The notes under the pieces: model-generated | Database searches by the model: none | Told to the model about the DNA's origin: nothing | Seen by the model: the letters and a program-made list of their open reading frames with translations, nothing else | DNA from: a bacterium | Lineage (GTDB): Bacteria; UBA4055 | NCBI GenBank assembly: GCA_029559475.1 | Contig: JAKQBN010000008.1 | Span: 1 to 42,938, forward strand | DNA length: 42,938 nt | Reading direction: 5' to 3' | Shown: positions 8,046 through 17,817 of the stretch, piece after piece | Position numbering within the stretch: position 1 is the stretch's first letter | Layout: every line of letters begins with the position of its first letter | Translations under genes and position numbers: made by a program

Positions 8046-10073
8046 ATGACAGATGAAAAACAGCCCGATAAAAATAGCGCTGAAGAAAAAGAAAAACAAA
8101 AAAAATCAATAAAGTTCATAGGTGATAACCAGAAACCGGGCAGACGGCCTGACGGGAAGAAGGGTTTTAAGCAGGACGATGAAGGAATGTTCTGGAAAAA
8201 AGGTTCGAAAACATTTCTGATATGGCTGATAGTCATTGCAGGAGCGCTGCTTCTGATCAATTATTTTGAACAGGACAATAAAGCGGCTGAACTCGACTAC
8301 AACGAATTCACAACTTATCTTGATAACGTTAAAAAGATCGAGATCACGAACATAGATTCGAACGCCGAGATAACCGGAGAGTTCATCAAGCCGCAGCAGA
8401 TACATTCAAGGCAGAACAGGGAATATTCCAAATTCATGCTCATAGTTCCTTCAGTGACAAAAGAGACTGCTGATGAATGGTCATCAAGAGGCATCTCGGT
8501 TAAAATGCGCAGGGAGCAGTACGGCGTATCGGATTTTCTCATATCGATGATACCGTGGATCCTGATACTGGTTCTCTGGTTCTATCTTCTGAAAAGAATG
8601 CAGGGAGGAGGACAGGGTGGAGACGGCAAAGGCATTTTCTCTTTCGGACGAAGCAGGGCAAAACTTGTCGATAATGCGAAAAATAAGATCACATTTATTG
8701 ACGTTGCAGGAGCCGATGAGGCAAAAGAAGAATTAAAAGAAGTAATTGATTTCTTAAAAGAACCGGCAAAATTTACCGAAATGGGCGCAAAAGTTCCCAA
8801 AGGTGTACTTCTGACAGGACCGCCCGGAACAGGCAAGACGCTTCTCGCTAAAGCGGTGGCCGGAGAGGCAGGAGTACCTTTCTTCAGCATCAGCGGAGCC
8901 GATTTCGTCGAGATGTTCGTCGGTGTCGGAGCTTCGAGGGTAAGGGATCTTTTTCTACAGAGCAAAAAAAATTCACCCTGCATTCTTTTCATTGATGAGC
9001 TCGATGCTGTAGGCCGGCACAGAGGTACAGGTATCGGCGGCGGAAATGACGAGCGTGAACAAACTTTAAATCAGCTTCTTGTCGAGATGGACGGATTTGA
9101 TACGGAAGACAACGTGATCGTAATAGCAGCTACGAACAGACCGGACGTTCTCGATCCCGCGCTTTTAAGACCGGGCAGATTCGACAGACACGTAGTTGTT
9201 GATAATCCTGATGTGAAAGCAAGAGAGGAGATCCTTAAGGTTCACGCGAAAAAAGTGAAGATGGAAAAAGACATCGATCTTTCAATAATTGCCAAAGGAA
9301 CTCCCGGAATGTCGGGTGCGGATCTTGCAAGCATAATCAACGAATCGGCTTTATTTGCAGCGAGAAGAGGCAGAAAAGAGATAATATTAGATGATGTTGA
9401 AGAGGCTAAAGATAAGGTCATGATGGGAGTCGAACGTAAATCGGCCGTGATAAATGAAAATGAGAAAAGGATCACAGCATATCACGAAGCCGGACACGTG
9501 CTGATCGCAAAGATGACCGAAGGAAGCGATCCGGTGCATAAAGTGACCATAATACCGAGGGGAAGGGCTATGGGACTTACGCACTATCTTCCTATCGAAG
9601 AAAAGCATTCATACTCAAAAACATACATCTACGCCAAACTTCTCCATCTTTTCGGAGGAAGAGTGGCAGAAGAGCTTATATTCAACGATATTACGACAGG
9701 CGCATCCAACGATATCGAGAGGGCAACGGATATTGCGAGAAAAATGGTCTGTGAATGGGGAATGAGCGAGGATATCGGACCTATTCATTACGGAGTAAAG
9801 AACGACAATCCTTTTTTGGGAAAAGAGCTGACAAGAACAACATCAATATCTGAAGAGATCGGGAAAAAGATCGATGCCGCCGTCCAGAATATAATTTTTA
9901 AAGCGCTTGAAAAAACCAGAGAGGTACTTTCCCAGAACGTCGATACGCTGCATAAGATCGCAGAAGCGCTTCTCGAAAAGGAAACACTAACCGGCAGCCA
10001 GATCGATGATATCGTGGCTATGAATGCGAAGAACGCAAAAATCAACGGACACGACCTGATCAATGATATTTAA
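8046..10073 (+). CDS. ftsH: ATP-dependent zinc metalloprotease FtsH
   Basis: The 675-residue membrane protease has a long charged cytoplasmic N-terminus (1-54), TM1 (about 56-74), a short external domain and TM2 (about 164-182). The AAA domain carries Walker A GPPGTGKT (258-265), Walker [11 protein letters not shown] (314-323) and the second region of homology RPGRFDR. The zinc site HEAGH is at 480-484. FtsH hexamers extract and degrade membrane and regulatory proteins. The basic N-terminal extension of about 50 residues is longer than in E. coli. The last 11 bases overlap folP. Confidence 0.97.
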   Translation: MTDEKQPDKNSAEEKEKQKKSIKFIGDNQKPGRRPDGKKGFKQDDEGMFWKKGSKTFLIWLIVIAGALLLINYFEQDNKAAELDYNEFTTYLDNVKKIEITNIDSNAEITGEFIKPQQIHSRQNREYSKFMLIVPSVTKETADEWSSRGISVKMRREQYGVSDFLISMIPWILILVLWFYLLKRMQGGGQGGDGKGIFSFGRSRAKLVDNAKNKITFIDVAGADEAKEELKEVIDFLKEPAKFTEMGAKVPKGVLLTGPPGTGKTLLAKAVAGEAGVPFFSISGADFVEMFVGVGASRVRDLFLQSKKNSPCILFIDELDAVGRHRGTGIGGGNDEREQTLNQLLVEMDGFDTEDNVIVIAATNRPDVLDPALLRPGRFDRHVVVDNPDVKAREEILKVHAKKVKMEKDIDLSIIAKGTPGMSGADLASIINESALFAARRGRKEIILDDVEEAKDKVMMGVERKSAVINENEKRITAYHEAGHVLIAKMTEGSDPVHKVTIIPRGRAMGLTHYLPIEEKHSYSKTYIYAKLLHLFGGRVAEELIFNDITTGASNDIERATDIARKMVCEWGMSEDIGPIHYGVKNDNPFLGKELTRTTSISEEIGKKIDAAVQNIIFKALEKTREVLSQNVDTLHKIAEALLEKETLTGSQIDDIVAMNAKNAKINGHDLINDI

Positions 10074-10902
10074 AGCGCGCGACAAATATTTCGACCTTGA
10101 TAAAAAGCCGCTGATCATGGGAGTTCTAAATATGACCCCAGATTCTTTTTCAGACGGAGGTAAATTTCTAGAACCAGAGAAAGCTTTTTTTCAGTGCGAG
10201 AAAATGATACGCGAAGGCGCGGACATCATTGATATAGGGGGAGAATCGTCAAGGCCGGGTTCCGAACCGGTATCTTCTCAGGAAGAATCGGACAGGATAC
10301 TTGAGACTCTTCGTTCTTTAAAACAGGATTTCGATATCTGCATCAGCGCGGACACCTATAAGCCTGAAGTAGCCCGTTCGGCTCTGCTTGAAGGAGCCGG
10401 CATGATCAACAATATATTCGGCATAAAGAACGATCCTGATATGCTCAAAACGGTTTCCGAATTTAAAGCAGGCTACTGCATTATGCACATAAAGGGGATA
10501 CCGGGAATGATGCAGAAAGATACTGAGTACGAAGATATAATAAATGAGGTTTCGTCCTGGCTGAAAAATTCTGTAGAAGCCGCTGAAAATGCAGGCATAA
10601 CAAAAGAATATATCACCATCGATCCAGGTATCGGATTCGGTAAAGATATGGAGGGTAATCTGAAGATCCTTAAGGAACTGAAATCGTTTGCCGCACTTCA
10701 GTTACCTGTACTTATCGGAACGTCAAGAAAGAGTTTTATAGGAAAGATCCTGAATGAAGAATCCGAAGGCAGGCTTTTCGGCACCATAGCCTCGAACGTG
10801 GCGGCTTTAATGAACGGAGCACGCATCTTTCGCGTTCACGATGTAAAAGAGAACAGGCAGGCAATAGATACAGCATTCGCAATTATGAATTCCGGCAAGT
10901 AA
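10063..10902 (+). CDS. folP: Dihydropteroate synthase
   Basis: The 279-residue TIM-barrel enzyme shows the two family signatures: MGVLNMTPDSFSDGGKF near the N-terminus and DIIDIGGESSRPG. It also has the pterin-site IDPGIGFGK and the GTSRKSFIG lysine loop. It joins p-aminobenzoate to the pterin pyrophosphate in folate synthesis and is the target of sulfonamides. The ATG lies inside the end of ftsH, indicating translational coupling. The next gene starts 3 bases after its stop, so folate and surface-glycan genes share a transcript. Confidence 0.96.
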   Translation: MIFKARDKYFDLDKKPLIMGVLNMTPDSFSDGGKFLEPEKAFFQCEKMIREGADIIDIGGESSRPGSEPVSSQEESDRILETLRSLKQDFDICISADTYKPEVARSALLEGAGMINNIFGIKNDPDMLKTVSEFKAGYCIMHIKGIPGMMQKDTEYEDIINEVSSWLKNSVEAAENAGITKEYITIDPGIGFGKDMEGNLKILKELKSFAALQLPVLIGTSRKSFIGKILNEESEGRLFGTIASNVAALMNGARIFRVHDVKENRQAIDTAFAIMNSGK

Positions 10903-10905
10903 ATT

Positions 10906-11850
10906 ATGACTGACGATGAATTTAAAGTATCAATAATCATAAACGCGAACAACGCGGAAGAAACTCTTTTCAGATGTCTTGATGCGGTGATGGCTATCGA
11001 TTATCCGAAAGATCTTTATGAAGTCCTTCTTATAGATAACGGATCGACAGACAGAACGTTCAGAATCGCCTCGGGTTACAGTATAAGGCTGATCGGAACA
11101 AGAAAACGGTTAAAAAATTCCGATTCTATGATGACAGGCGCACGGCATTCCGGGTTTGAAAACCTTCTTTTTCTGGATCAGAAGACAATAGTAAAGAAAG
11201 ATATCCTAAATAAACTTAAAGAACTGAATAATTCGCCGCTCATTTCCGGCGAACTTAACGTAGATAAATACAGATCAGGCCACGATACTTTTATGTTCCT
11301 TATAAGTTCAAGGTTGTACAGCCCGCACTTTCCGCAGAGCGCTTACGGAAAGGAATTATGGATAACGAAGAAAAATTTTAAAAAGGTCAGCAAGAATAAA
11401 GCGCTTCTTTTCATAAGCAAAGATTTTTTTAATAAACTTCATGAAACCGGATTTGATTATAATAACGGAAACGACGACTTATTCAGGAAGATCATATTCG
11501 ATCACAACATGAGAATACTTTCTCACACCGAAATCGATGTGGAGTATATCGGCGAATTAAAAGTAAAGACGAACAGGGAGATCGTCGAGAACGGTTACCG
11601 GTGGGGTAAAAGATATCTTTCAAATTTCAATGCCTTTTCATTCATATACTATATGATCCATATAGCTATACTTGTGATCGTGATTATGTATACGAACATA
11701 GCTTTTCTTGTTTTTGTAGCTCTTTATCTTTCCTTTCTTCTTTATCTTTCAAGGTCGAAAAAAGATTTCTGGATCCTGTTTAAAGTAGCACCGGCAGAGA
11801 TAATCAGGTTTTACAGTGGAACGATTAAATATATAACGAACAGATCATGA
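10906..11850 (+). CDS. Family 2-like glycosyltransferase with C-terminal membrane segments
   Basis: The 314-residue protein has a GT-A nucleotide-binding start: VSIIINANNAEETLFRCLDA (8-27) and VLLIDNGSTDRTF (40-52). The usual DxD metal site appears as LDQK (90-93), lacking the second Asp. Later GNDDLF could supply the acidic catalytic residue. Two membrane helices lie at about 240-285. It probably transfers a sugar to a lipid- or glycan-linked acceptor at the inner membrane face, but the altered DxD leaves activity uncertain. It overlaps the next membrane-protein gene by 4 bases (ATGA). Confidence 0.82.
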   Translation: MTDDEFKVSIIINANNAEETLFRCLDAVMAIDYPKDLYEVLLIDNGSTDRTFRIASGYSIRLIGTRKRLKNSDSMMTGARHSGFENLLFLDQKTIVKKDILNKLKELNNSPLISGELNVDKYRSGHDTFMFLISSRLYSPHFPQSAYGKELWITKKNFKKVSKNKALLFISKDFFNKLHETGFDYNNGNDDLFRKIIFDHNMRILSHTEIDVEYIGELKVKTNREIVENGYRWGKRYLSNFNAFSFIYYMIHIAILVIVIMYTNIAFLVFVALYLSFLLYLSRSKKDFWILFKVAPAEIIRFYSGTIKYITNRS

Positions 11851-13532
11851 AAAACAATACACTGTTTAACGTAGCCGTTTTCGTTTTTTTTCTAGCTGTT
11901 TACGTAATTTTCTCGAATCAGAGGATAACTACGTCGATGGATGTCGATGTTCTCAGGTATGCATCAGAATACGTTGAGACCGGAAATTACGGCTCTGAAT
12001 ATAAGATAGCTTCAGGTGTAGCATACAGCCCGAAAACAGGCATGTTCTATCCTCAGGAAGGTATCGGGATAGTTGTCCCTCTTTCAGTGTTCGTATATCT
12101 GTCTAATATTATAAATCCTGAATCGCAGTTCGTCATTTTCACGTTCAATCAGTTTTTTTCTGCGCTGGCGGTTCTATTTGTGTTCCTTATACTTTCTATG
12201 TTCATGCCTAAAAAGAAAGCTTTTTTTTATACAGCTTTATTCGGTCTCGGTACACCGCTTTTCGTTCATTCAAAATATCTGCTGCCTGAGCCGGTCACTC
12301 TTTTCTCTATAATCTCCGCATTGTATTTTATGCTCAAATTCAGGAGAACAGGAAAACCTGTATTGGTATTCTTATCAGGGCTCTCAGCCGGATATTCGCT
12401 TCTTACAAGGCCGGATGCACCAATATTCGCAGGCATATTCTTTATTCTGGCCGTATATGTTTCTTTCAGAACTGATAAGATCAGATTAATGAAAAACAGC
12501 CTTTTTCTTATCGCAGGATATAGTATTTTCACCTTTGTGTTTTTCGTGTCAAATTACCAGAGATACGGTTCAGTACTAGAAACCGGCTATACACTTGACC
12601 GAAAAACTGTAATATCGTCTCTAGAGCGTGATATTCCTCTTATTTACGATAAGGCTGTAAAGGCTTATCAGGCAGATCAGAGTTCAGAAGAAACAGCGCT
12701 TTATGTAAATAAATACCAGTCAATGCAGAAATTCTTGGAGGACCAAAATAAGATAATCAAGGATATCGGAGACAAGAATACAAATTTCTACTCAAGCGGA
12801 CCAGCAAACTTTTTTTACGGATTATATCTGATCTTTATTTCACCGAACAGGTCGATATTGTTTATTTCTCCGTTTTTGATCATGCTGATCATAGGAATAC
12901 CTTTAATATTAAAAAAGTATAAAATCGAGTTTATTCTCGTTTCGACGATATTTTCAGGATATTTAATTCTGTATGCGCTCAGAGCTCCGCTGAGCTATGC
13001 CGGAAGCGGGGCATGGGGTATCAGATATATGCTTCCCGTTTATCCACTTATTTTTCTTTCAGTGATTTTTTTTGACCGATCTGAATTGTTTAGAAATAAG
13101 GCTGTAAAGTACACATTCTACGCACTCTGCGTGATATCGTTCATTTTCCAGATAATCGGATCGAGTGTAAATTATCAGTCGGTTCAGATGCCTCTTGAAT
13201 ACAAATGCAAAAAGATCTATGGCGAAGCCGATATGACATGGGCGCATGAATCAAGATTGAGCATGATGACGGATTTTTCAAGCTCACTTCTGCTTAATAA
13301 CTCAAGGATTTTAACCGGAAGTCTTACAGATGAACAGAGTGAGTACGGAGTAGAGACCGGACCGAACGACTGGTTCTTCTGGCAGGTCATAAAAGGCGAA
13401 GGACAGCTTGTTAATGGGAAAGAACGTTCAATGGGAAATTTTAAGGTTCTATTGTTCCTTCTTATTGTTTCCGCGGCAGGATCGCTTTATTACATTTTCA
13501 AATCAGATATTATGAAACCGATAAAAAAATGA
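11847..13532 (+). CDS. Polytopic membrane protein, GT-C (family 39/83-like) glycosyltransferase candidate
   Basis: The 561-residue protein has roughly ten to twelve hydrophobic helices. The first extracytoplasmic loop carries acidic residues (TSMDVDVLRYASEYVE, about 30-45) and a PEGIG-like segment, the placement expected of the catalytic Asp in GT-C enzymes that use lipid-linked sugars. A soluble insertion lies at about residues 250-310, before further helices. ORF overlap with the family-2-like transferase upstream and the methyltransferase downstream suggests a shared glycan or lipid pathway. The family call rests on topology, not on a diagnostic motif. Confidence 0.7.
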   Translation: MKNNTLFNVAVFVFFLAVYVIFSNQRITTSMDVDVLRYASEYVETGNYGSEYKIASGVAYSPKTGMFYPQEGIGIVVPLSVFVYLSNIINPESQFVIFTFNQFFSALAVLFVFLILSMFMPKKKAFFYTALFGLGTPLFVHSKYLLPEPVTLFSIISALYFMLKFRRTGKPVLVFLSGLSAGYSLLTRPDAPIFAGIFFILAVYVSFRTDKIRLMKNSLFLIAGYSIFTFVFFVSNYQRYGSVLETGYTLDRKTVISSLERDIPLIYDKAVKAYQADQSSEETALYVNKYQSMQKFLEDQNKIIKDIGDKNTNFYSSGPANFFYGLYLIFISPNRSILFISPFLIMLIIGIPLILKKYKIEFILVSTIFSGYLILYALRAPLSYAGSGAWGIRYMLPVYPLIFLSVIFFDRSELFRNKAVKYTFYALCVISFIFQIIGSSVNYQSVQMPLEYKCKKIYGEADMTWAHESRLSMMTDFSSSLLLNNSRILTGSLTDEQSEYGVETGPNDWFFWQVIKGEGQLVNGKERSMGNFKVLLFLLIVSAAGSLYYIFKSDIMKPIKK

Positions 13533-14356
13533 TGCAAAGCGGAATAGTAAAGATAGAGAATTATAAAAAAGTTCTTGAAAGCGAATCTTTCTCTGAGCTG
13601 GAATCATATTCCGATAATTTCACAAAACTTCAAAGAGAATTATTTCCCGAATTCTCAAAACGCTGGGTTAAGGATTCATTTCATCAATGGAGCAGGCAGT
13701 ACGAATATCCGTTCGTAGCTGACGCGATCTCTGATCTTTCAGCGGGTGCAGGCAGAATTCTTGATGCTGGTTCAGGAATTACATTTTTTCCATATTATCT
13801 GAAAGAAAAATACGCAGACATTCAGATCGAGTGCTGCGACTATGATCCTAAACTGAAAGAGCAGTTTGAAAGAGTAAATTCAAAGCTAGATAAGAACATC
13901 CAATATTTTAATGCAGATATAAGGAATATCGAAAAGCCTGATAAATTTTATGACATGATCTATTGTATTTCAGTTCTTGAACATACGGATGATTATGACG
14001 GTATTCTTAAAGAACTGGCAAGGATCACTTCTAAAGACGGTCATCTGATCCTTACATTTGACATTTCAATGGACGGGTCGGCAGATATCTCGATAGAAAA
14101 GGCTATTGAACTATTAGCCGTGATCGAAAAATATTACATTCAGGTTACAGGTAAAGTATCACTCTCGGGATCTGACTTGAAAAACTCCGATCTTCTAACT
14201 ACAAATTATATAAACACGATCAATAAAAAACTCCTTCCCTGGAGATATCCATATTTGATGTTCTTCAAATCACTTTCAAAAGGAAAATTATCAAAATATT
14301 TGCTCAGAAATCTTACCTGTTACTGCGGAGTTTTTAAGAAAAAACCGGAGGCGTAG
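13529..14356 (+). CDS. Class I SAM-dependent methyltransferase
   Basis: The 275-residue protein has the Rossmann SAM motif I RILDAGSGITFFPYY (76-90) and the acidic post-I strand ECCDYDP (101-107). The motif IV/post region is MIYCISVLEHTDDYDGIL. It methylates an unknown small molecule, lipid or glycan. A C-terminal region of about 90 residues beyond the core fold may confer acceptor specificity. The start overlaps the preceding stop by 4 bases (an ATGATG gives two possible starts). The CrtI-like gene begins right after its stop. Confidence 0.88.
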   Translation: MMQSGIVKIENYKKVLESESFSELESYSDNFTKLQRELFPEFSKRWVKDSFHQWSRQYEYPFVADAISDLSAGAGRILDAGSGITFFPYYLKEKYADIQIECCDYDPKLKEQFERVNSKLDKNIQYFNADIRNIEKPDKFYDMIYCISVLEHTDDYDGILKELARITSKDGHLILTFDISMDGSADISIEKAIELLAVIEKYYIQVTGKVSLSGSDLKNSDLLTTNYINTINKKLLPWRYPYLMFFKSLSKGKLSKYLLRNLTCYCGVFKKKPEA

Positions 14357-15850
14357 ATGAATAAGAAAGTCATTATAGTCGGAGCGGGACCGGGCGGGCT
14401 GTCTGCCGGAATGCTTCTTGCTTCGAAAGGCTACAATGTTCATATTTATGAAAAAAAGAATGAAGTAGGCGGCAGAAACTCTTTTTTCAGACTGGGAAAT
14501 TATACATTCGATATAGGACCTACATTTTTTATGATGAAAGATGTGCTGGAAGCCGTATTCGAAAAAAGCGGGAAGAAGCTGGAGGATTTTGTTGAATCTG
14601 TAAGGCTCGATCCTATGTATCGTCTGAAATTCGCCGACGGGAGGGAACTTTATCCTTCTCCCGACAAGGCTAAGATGAAAGAAACTATGGAAAAATTCTT
14701 TCCGGGCAGCTTTGACGGCTATCTGAAATATCTTGAAAAAGAGAAGATAAAGTATGACAAGCTTATTCCATGCCTATCGATACCGTACGGAAAACTTAGT
14801 GATTTCTTTTCTATGCACCTAATAAAGGCTTTGCCGTACCTGGACGCCCATACAAGTCTGTACGGAGTTCTTTCGAGATACTTTGATGATCCGGACACAA
14901 GAATAGCTTTTACATTCCAGGCCAAATACATCGGCATGTCGCCATGGACGGCTCCGGGCACTTTCAGCATAATATCATTTATAGAACACGGCGGCGGGAT
15001 ATATCATATTACCGGCGGACTCAACAAACTTTCTCACGGTATGGCTGAGGCCTTCAAACAGCTTGGCGGAAACATACATCTCTCTTCTCCTGTAAAAAAA
15101 CTTATTGTTGAGAACGGGAAGGCAACGGGCGTTGAGCTCGACGGCGGAAAGACCGACATGGCGGATTATATAGTAGTAAACGAGGATTTCGCATATGCCA
15201 TGACCGAGATAGTCCCGAAAGAAAACAGAAAAAAATGGACGGACGAAAATCTTGCTTCGAAAGGTTATTCGTGCTCGACTTTCATGCTCTATCTCGGAGT
15301 GAAGAAAGAATATAAAGATATAGCTCATCACAGCATAATATTCGCTAAAGACTATAAGAAAAATGTTGATGAAATAACGGAAGAAATGAAGCTGTCGGAT
15401 GATTTTTCTTTCTATGTTCAGAATGCTTCCGTTACGGACAAAACACTAGCTCCGGAAGGTAAAAGCGCGATCTATGTCCTCGTGCCTGTACCTAACAATA
15501 AAAGCGGAATAGACTGGGAAAAAGAAAAGTCAGCTTTCAGGAACAGGATACTTGAAGCTCTTGAAATTAGAGGCGGATACGAAGGTATAAGGCAAAATAT
15601 TGAAGAAGAGAAGATCGTTACGCCTGCGGACTGGGAAAATGAGCACTCAGTCTATTTGGGTGCGACTTTTAATCTTGCCCACAATGTCGGCCAGATGCTG
15701 TACTTCCGCCCGCATAACGAATTCGAAGAATTTAAGAGCTGCTATCTGGTGGGAGGCGGTACACATCCGGGAAGCGGACTTCCAACCATATATGAGTCAG
15801 GCAGAATATCGGCTGAGCTGATAATGAAAAAGGACGGAATAAAACCTTAA
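14357..15850 (+). CDS. CrtI-like FAD-dependent desaturase / oxidoreductase
   Basis: The 497-residue protein has the FAD dinucleotide fold VIIVGAGPGGLSAGMLLASK (5-24) with the following EKKNEVGGR (32-40). The C-terminal FAD signature is GGGTHPGSGLPTIYESG. Both are typical of the phytoene desaturase / carotenoid oxidoreductase family, and the length is usual for CrtI. The family includes desaturases, isomerases and ketolases of polyisoprenoids. No phytoene synthase or cyclase gene lies in the window, so the substrate may be another isoprenoid or a lipid. It abuts the methyltransferase and overlaps the DUF2141 gene by 1 base. Confidence 0.9.
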   Translation: MNKKVIIVGAGPGGLSAGMLLASKGYNVHIYEKKNEVGGRNSFFRLGNYTFDIGPTFFMMKDVLEAVFEKSGKKLEDFVESVRLDPMYRLKFADGRELYPSPDKAKMKETMEKFFPGSFDGYLKYLEKEKIKYDKLIPCLSIPYGKLSDFFSMHLIKALPYLDAHTSLYGVLSRYFDDPDTRIAFTFQAKYIGMSPWTAPGTFSIISFIEHGGGIYHITGGLNKLSHGMAEAFKQLGGNIHLSSPVKKLIVENGKATGVELDGGKTDMADYIVVNEDFAYAMTEIVPKENRKKWTDENLASKGYSCSTFMLYLGVKKEYKDIAHHSIIFAKDYKKNVDEITEEMKLSDDFSFYVQNASVTDKTLAPEGKSAIYVLVPVPNNKSGIDWEKEKSAFRNRILEALEIRGGYEGIRQNIEEEKIVTPADWENEHSVYLGATFNLAHNVGQMLYFRPHNEFEEFKSCYLVGGGTHPGSGLPTIYESGRISAELIMKKDGIKP

Positions 15851-16287
15851 TGAGAGTTTTGATTACGATAATTCTCGCTTGCATGATCGCAGCTGCATGT
15901 CAAACGGCTGTCCCTGACAGCGCAGAGGTTTATGTGATTATCTCCGGATTCAAAAGCGATCTAGGATACTGCAGACTGCTCTTTTACAAGAGCAGTAAAG
16001 GTTTTCCCGAGGATCCTGACAATGCGTTTATAATTAAGAGCGGAAAGATCGTGGACAAAAAAGCAGGATTTACTTTTAAAGCTGGACTGGGAACTTACGC
16101 AATCTCGATACTGCACGACGAAAACTCGAACGAGAAGCTGGACAAAACCTGGTACGGGAAACCCAAAGAGGGTTTCGGCATATCGAATAACCCAAAGGTC
16201 AGGTTCGGGCCGCCGTCATTCGATGAATCAGCTTTGTTATTAGAAAAAGGGAAAAACAGCATCACAATTCGAATGATCTATCTTTAG
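15850..16287 (+). CDS. DUF2141-type lipoprotein
   Basis: The 145-residue protein has an N-terminal signal with a possible lipobox (IIAACQ-like AAAC, Cys about 17). A compact beta domain follows with DUF2141 hallmarks: ISGFKSDLGYCRLLFY, a GFPEDP loop and ISILHDENSNEKLDKTWYGKPKEGFGISNN. The domain's function is not known. The start codon shares its A with the preceding stop, so it is coupled to the CrtI-like gene. I infer an envelope protein that serves the same pathway. Confidence 0.85.
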   Translation: MRVLITIILACMIAAACQTAVPDSAEVYVIISGFKSDLGYCRLLFYKSSKGFPEDPDNAFIIKSGKIVDKKAGFTFKAGLGTYAISILHDENSNEKLDKTWYGKPKEGFGISNNPKVRFGPPSFDESALLLEKGKNSITIRMIYL

Positions 16288-16300
16288 TTAAGGACAGTGT

Positions 16301-17485
16301 ATGAATATATTTACTTTTTTAAAGCTGATACGCATGATATACGGCAATAGGCCGGATATAGACAAGATACAGAAAATGGGACTTCTGGCAGTAAAGATCG
16401 GTCAGGTTCACGCTCTCAGGATAGATTTTCTGGACGAAAAAACCTGTATCGAACTTTCAAAGCTCTACCGTGCCAATACTCCCATTAAGACCGAGGATGC
16501 TCTTAAAAATATCGACAGGTCGAAGTATTCGCACATTGATGAAGTACCCTTGGCAACAGCATCGGTAGGTCAGGTTTATAAAGCCAGGCTCGTTTCAGGC
16601 GAGGATGTAGTTATAAAGATCATAAAAGCCGATTTCAAAAAAAGATTCGAAAAGGACGTGAAAGCTGTAAAGAGGCTGTTCAGGTTTGTGATATTTTTTT
16701 ACCCGAAGCTTGCGAGGGTGTTTGATCCGATAGGCATTCTTGAGCATATCGAAGAATATACTTTAAGAGAAATGAATCTTTTGAACGAGATCGAAGGGCA
16801 CGATATACTTAGGAAAATTTATGAAGAGAACAAAGGTAAATACGATCTATCGATGATGTCGTTCCCTAAAATATACAAAGAACTCTCATCGGAAAATGTC
16901 ATGGTCTCGGAATTTATACCCGGAAAGACTTTTGATGAAATATTAGATACCGAAATGAAATATGAAGATCTTCTTCTGCTATTCAAACTTCACGGATTCT
17001 TCATGTTCAATATAGGCACATTTCACGGTGACATTCATCCCGGCAATCTGATGGTCTGCTGCGGAAAGATATATTTTGTTGATACAGGCGCTATAGGATA
17101 TGTCAGCAAAAGGCTCAGCCGCGGACTTTTAAATTTCTTTGACGCTTTATCTCAGTATGATTACGATATGTGCGCACAGAGGCTTAATGAAATGGCCGAA
17201 ACTTCCATTTCCGGCGAAAAATATGAGAAATTCAGAAAGAAATTCCATGTGCTTTATGCGGACTTTAATGGAAAGAGCGTGAAAGAAGTGTCTCTAACTA
17301 AGAAAATGATGGAAACTATCAAGCTCGGGGTCAACTGCGGAATGGGATTTGAAAAAGGCATGTTCTCAATCATTAAAAGCCTGATGTTTTTGGACGGCAT
17401 GGTGCTTAGGTGCAAGCCTGACGCGGTACTATTGGAAGATATGAGGCAGTTCGTTTCAGAGTTCAAAAAAGCGGAGGTAAAATGA
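16301..17485 (+). CDS. Second ABC1/UbiB-like kinase, short form
   Basis: The 394-residue protein is a shorter ABC1 relative. It retains KIGQ (32-35), the alanine-rich loop LATASVGQVYKA (84-95), lysine K106 in VVIK and the catalytic FHGDIHPGN (241-249). The metal-binding motif is DTG (261-263) instead of DFG, and the C-terminal membrane helices of the larger paralogue are absent. The metal ligand Asp is kept, so ATP binding is plausible. The stop overlaps the start of a small membrane protein that could anchor it. Context suggests it acts on the isoprenoid or lipid product of this operon. Confidence 0.9.
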   Translation: MNIFTFLKLIRMIYGNRPDIDKIQKMGLLAVKIGQVHALRIDFLDEKTCIELSKLYRANTPIKTEDALKNIDRSKYSHIDEVPLATASVGQVYKARLVSGEDVVIKIIKADFKKRFEKDVKAVKRLFRFVIFFYPKLARVFDPIGILEHIEEYTLREMNLLNEIEGHDILRKIYEENKGKYDLSMMSFPKIYKELSSENVMVSEFIPGKTFDEILDTEMKYEDLLLLFKLHGFFMFNIGTFHGDIHPGNLMVCCGKIYFVDTGAIGYVSKRLSRGLLNFFDALSQYDYDMCAQRLNEMAETSISGEKYEKFRKKFHVLYADFNGKSVKEVSLTKKMMETIKLGVNCGMGFEKGMFSIIKSLMFLDGMVLRCKPDAVLLEDMRQFVSEFKKAEVK

Positions 17486-17817
17486 GCAAAAGAGCAATAA
17501 CGGGTCTTATTCTTGGAGCTGTGCTTGGAGTATTCTGCATCTTCGGTGTCAACTTCAGGATGGGCGATCAGGTGGCCGGGCTATTTTTGTTTGCAACCTG
17601 GTTCAACAGAGTGGTCATGGGCTTAATGATCGGGTTCTATACTCCTGCATCGAAAAATCTTCTTAATTCAGCTCTCAGGGGAGGAATTCTTGGTCTGATA
17701 GTGAGTTTCTCGCTTTATTCAGCTACGGATTTTCTGGATACTCCGGGATTTATAGCAGGGATATTTTACGGTATAATTATTGATTTAATATGCACTAAGT
17801 ACAGGGAAATTAAATGA
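17482..17817 (+). CDS. Small membrane protein
   Basis: This 111-residue protein has three to four hydrophobic helices (about 5-22, 31-52, 66-84, 88-104) joined by short loops and ends in a basic tail (TKYREIK). I do not recognise the family. It overlaps the ABC1 kinase upstream and threonine aldolase downstream, each by an ATGA. It could be the membrane partner of the tail-less kinase; this is inference from gene order. Confidence 0.75.
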   Translation: MSKRAITGLILGAVLGVFCIFGVNFRMGDQVAGLFLFATWFNRVVMGLMIGFYTPASKNLLNSALRGGILGLIVSFSLYSATDFLDTPGFIAGIFYGIIIDLICTKYREIK

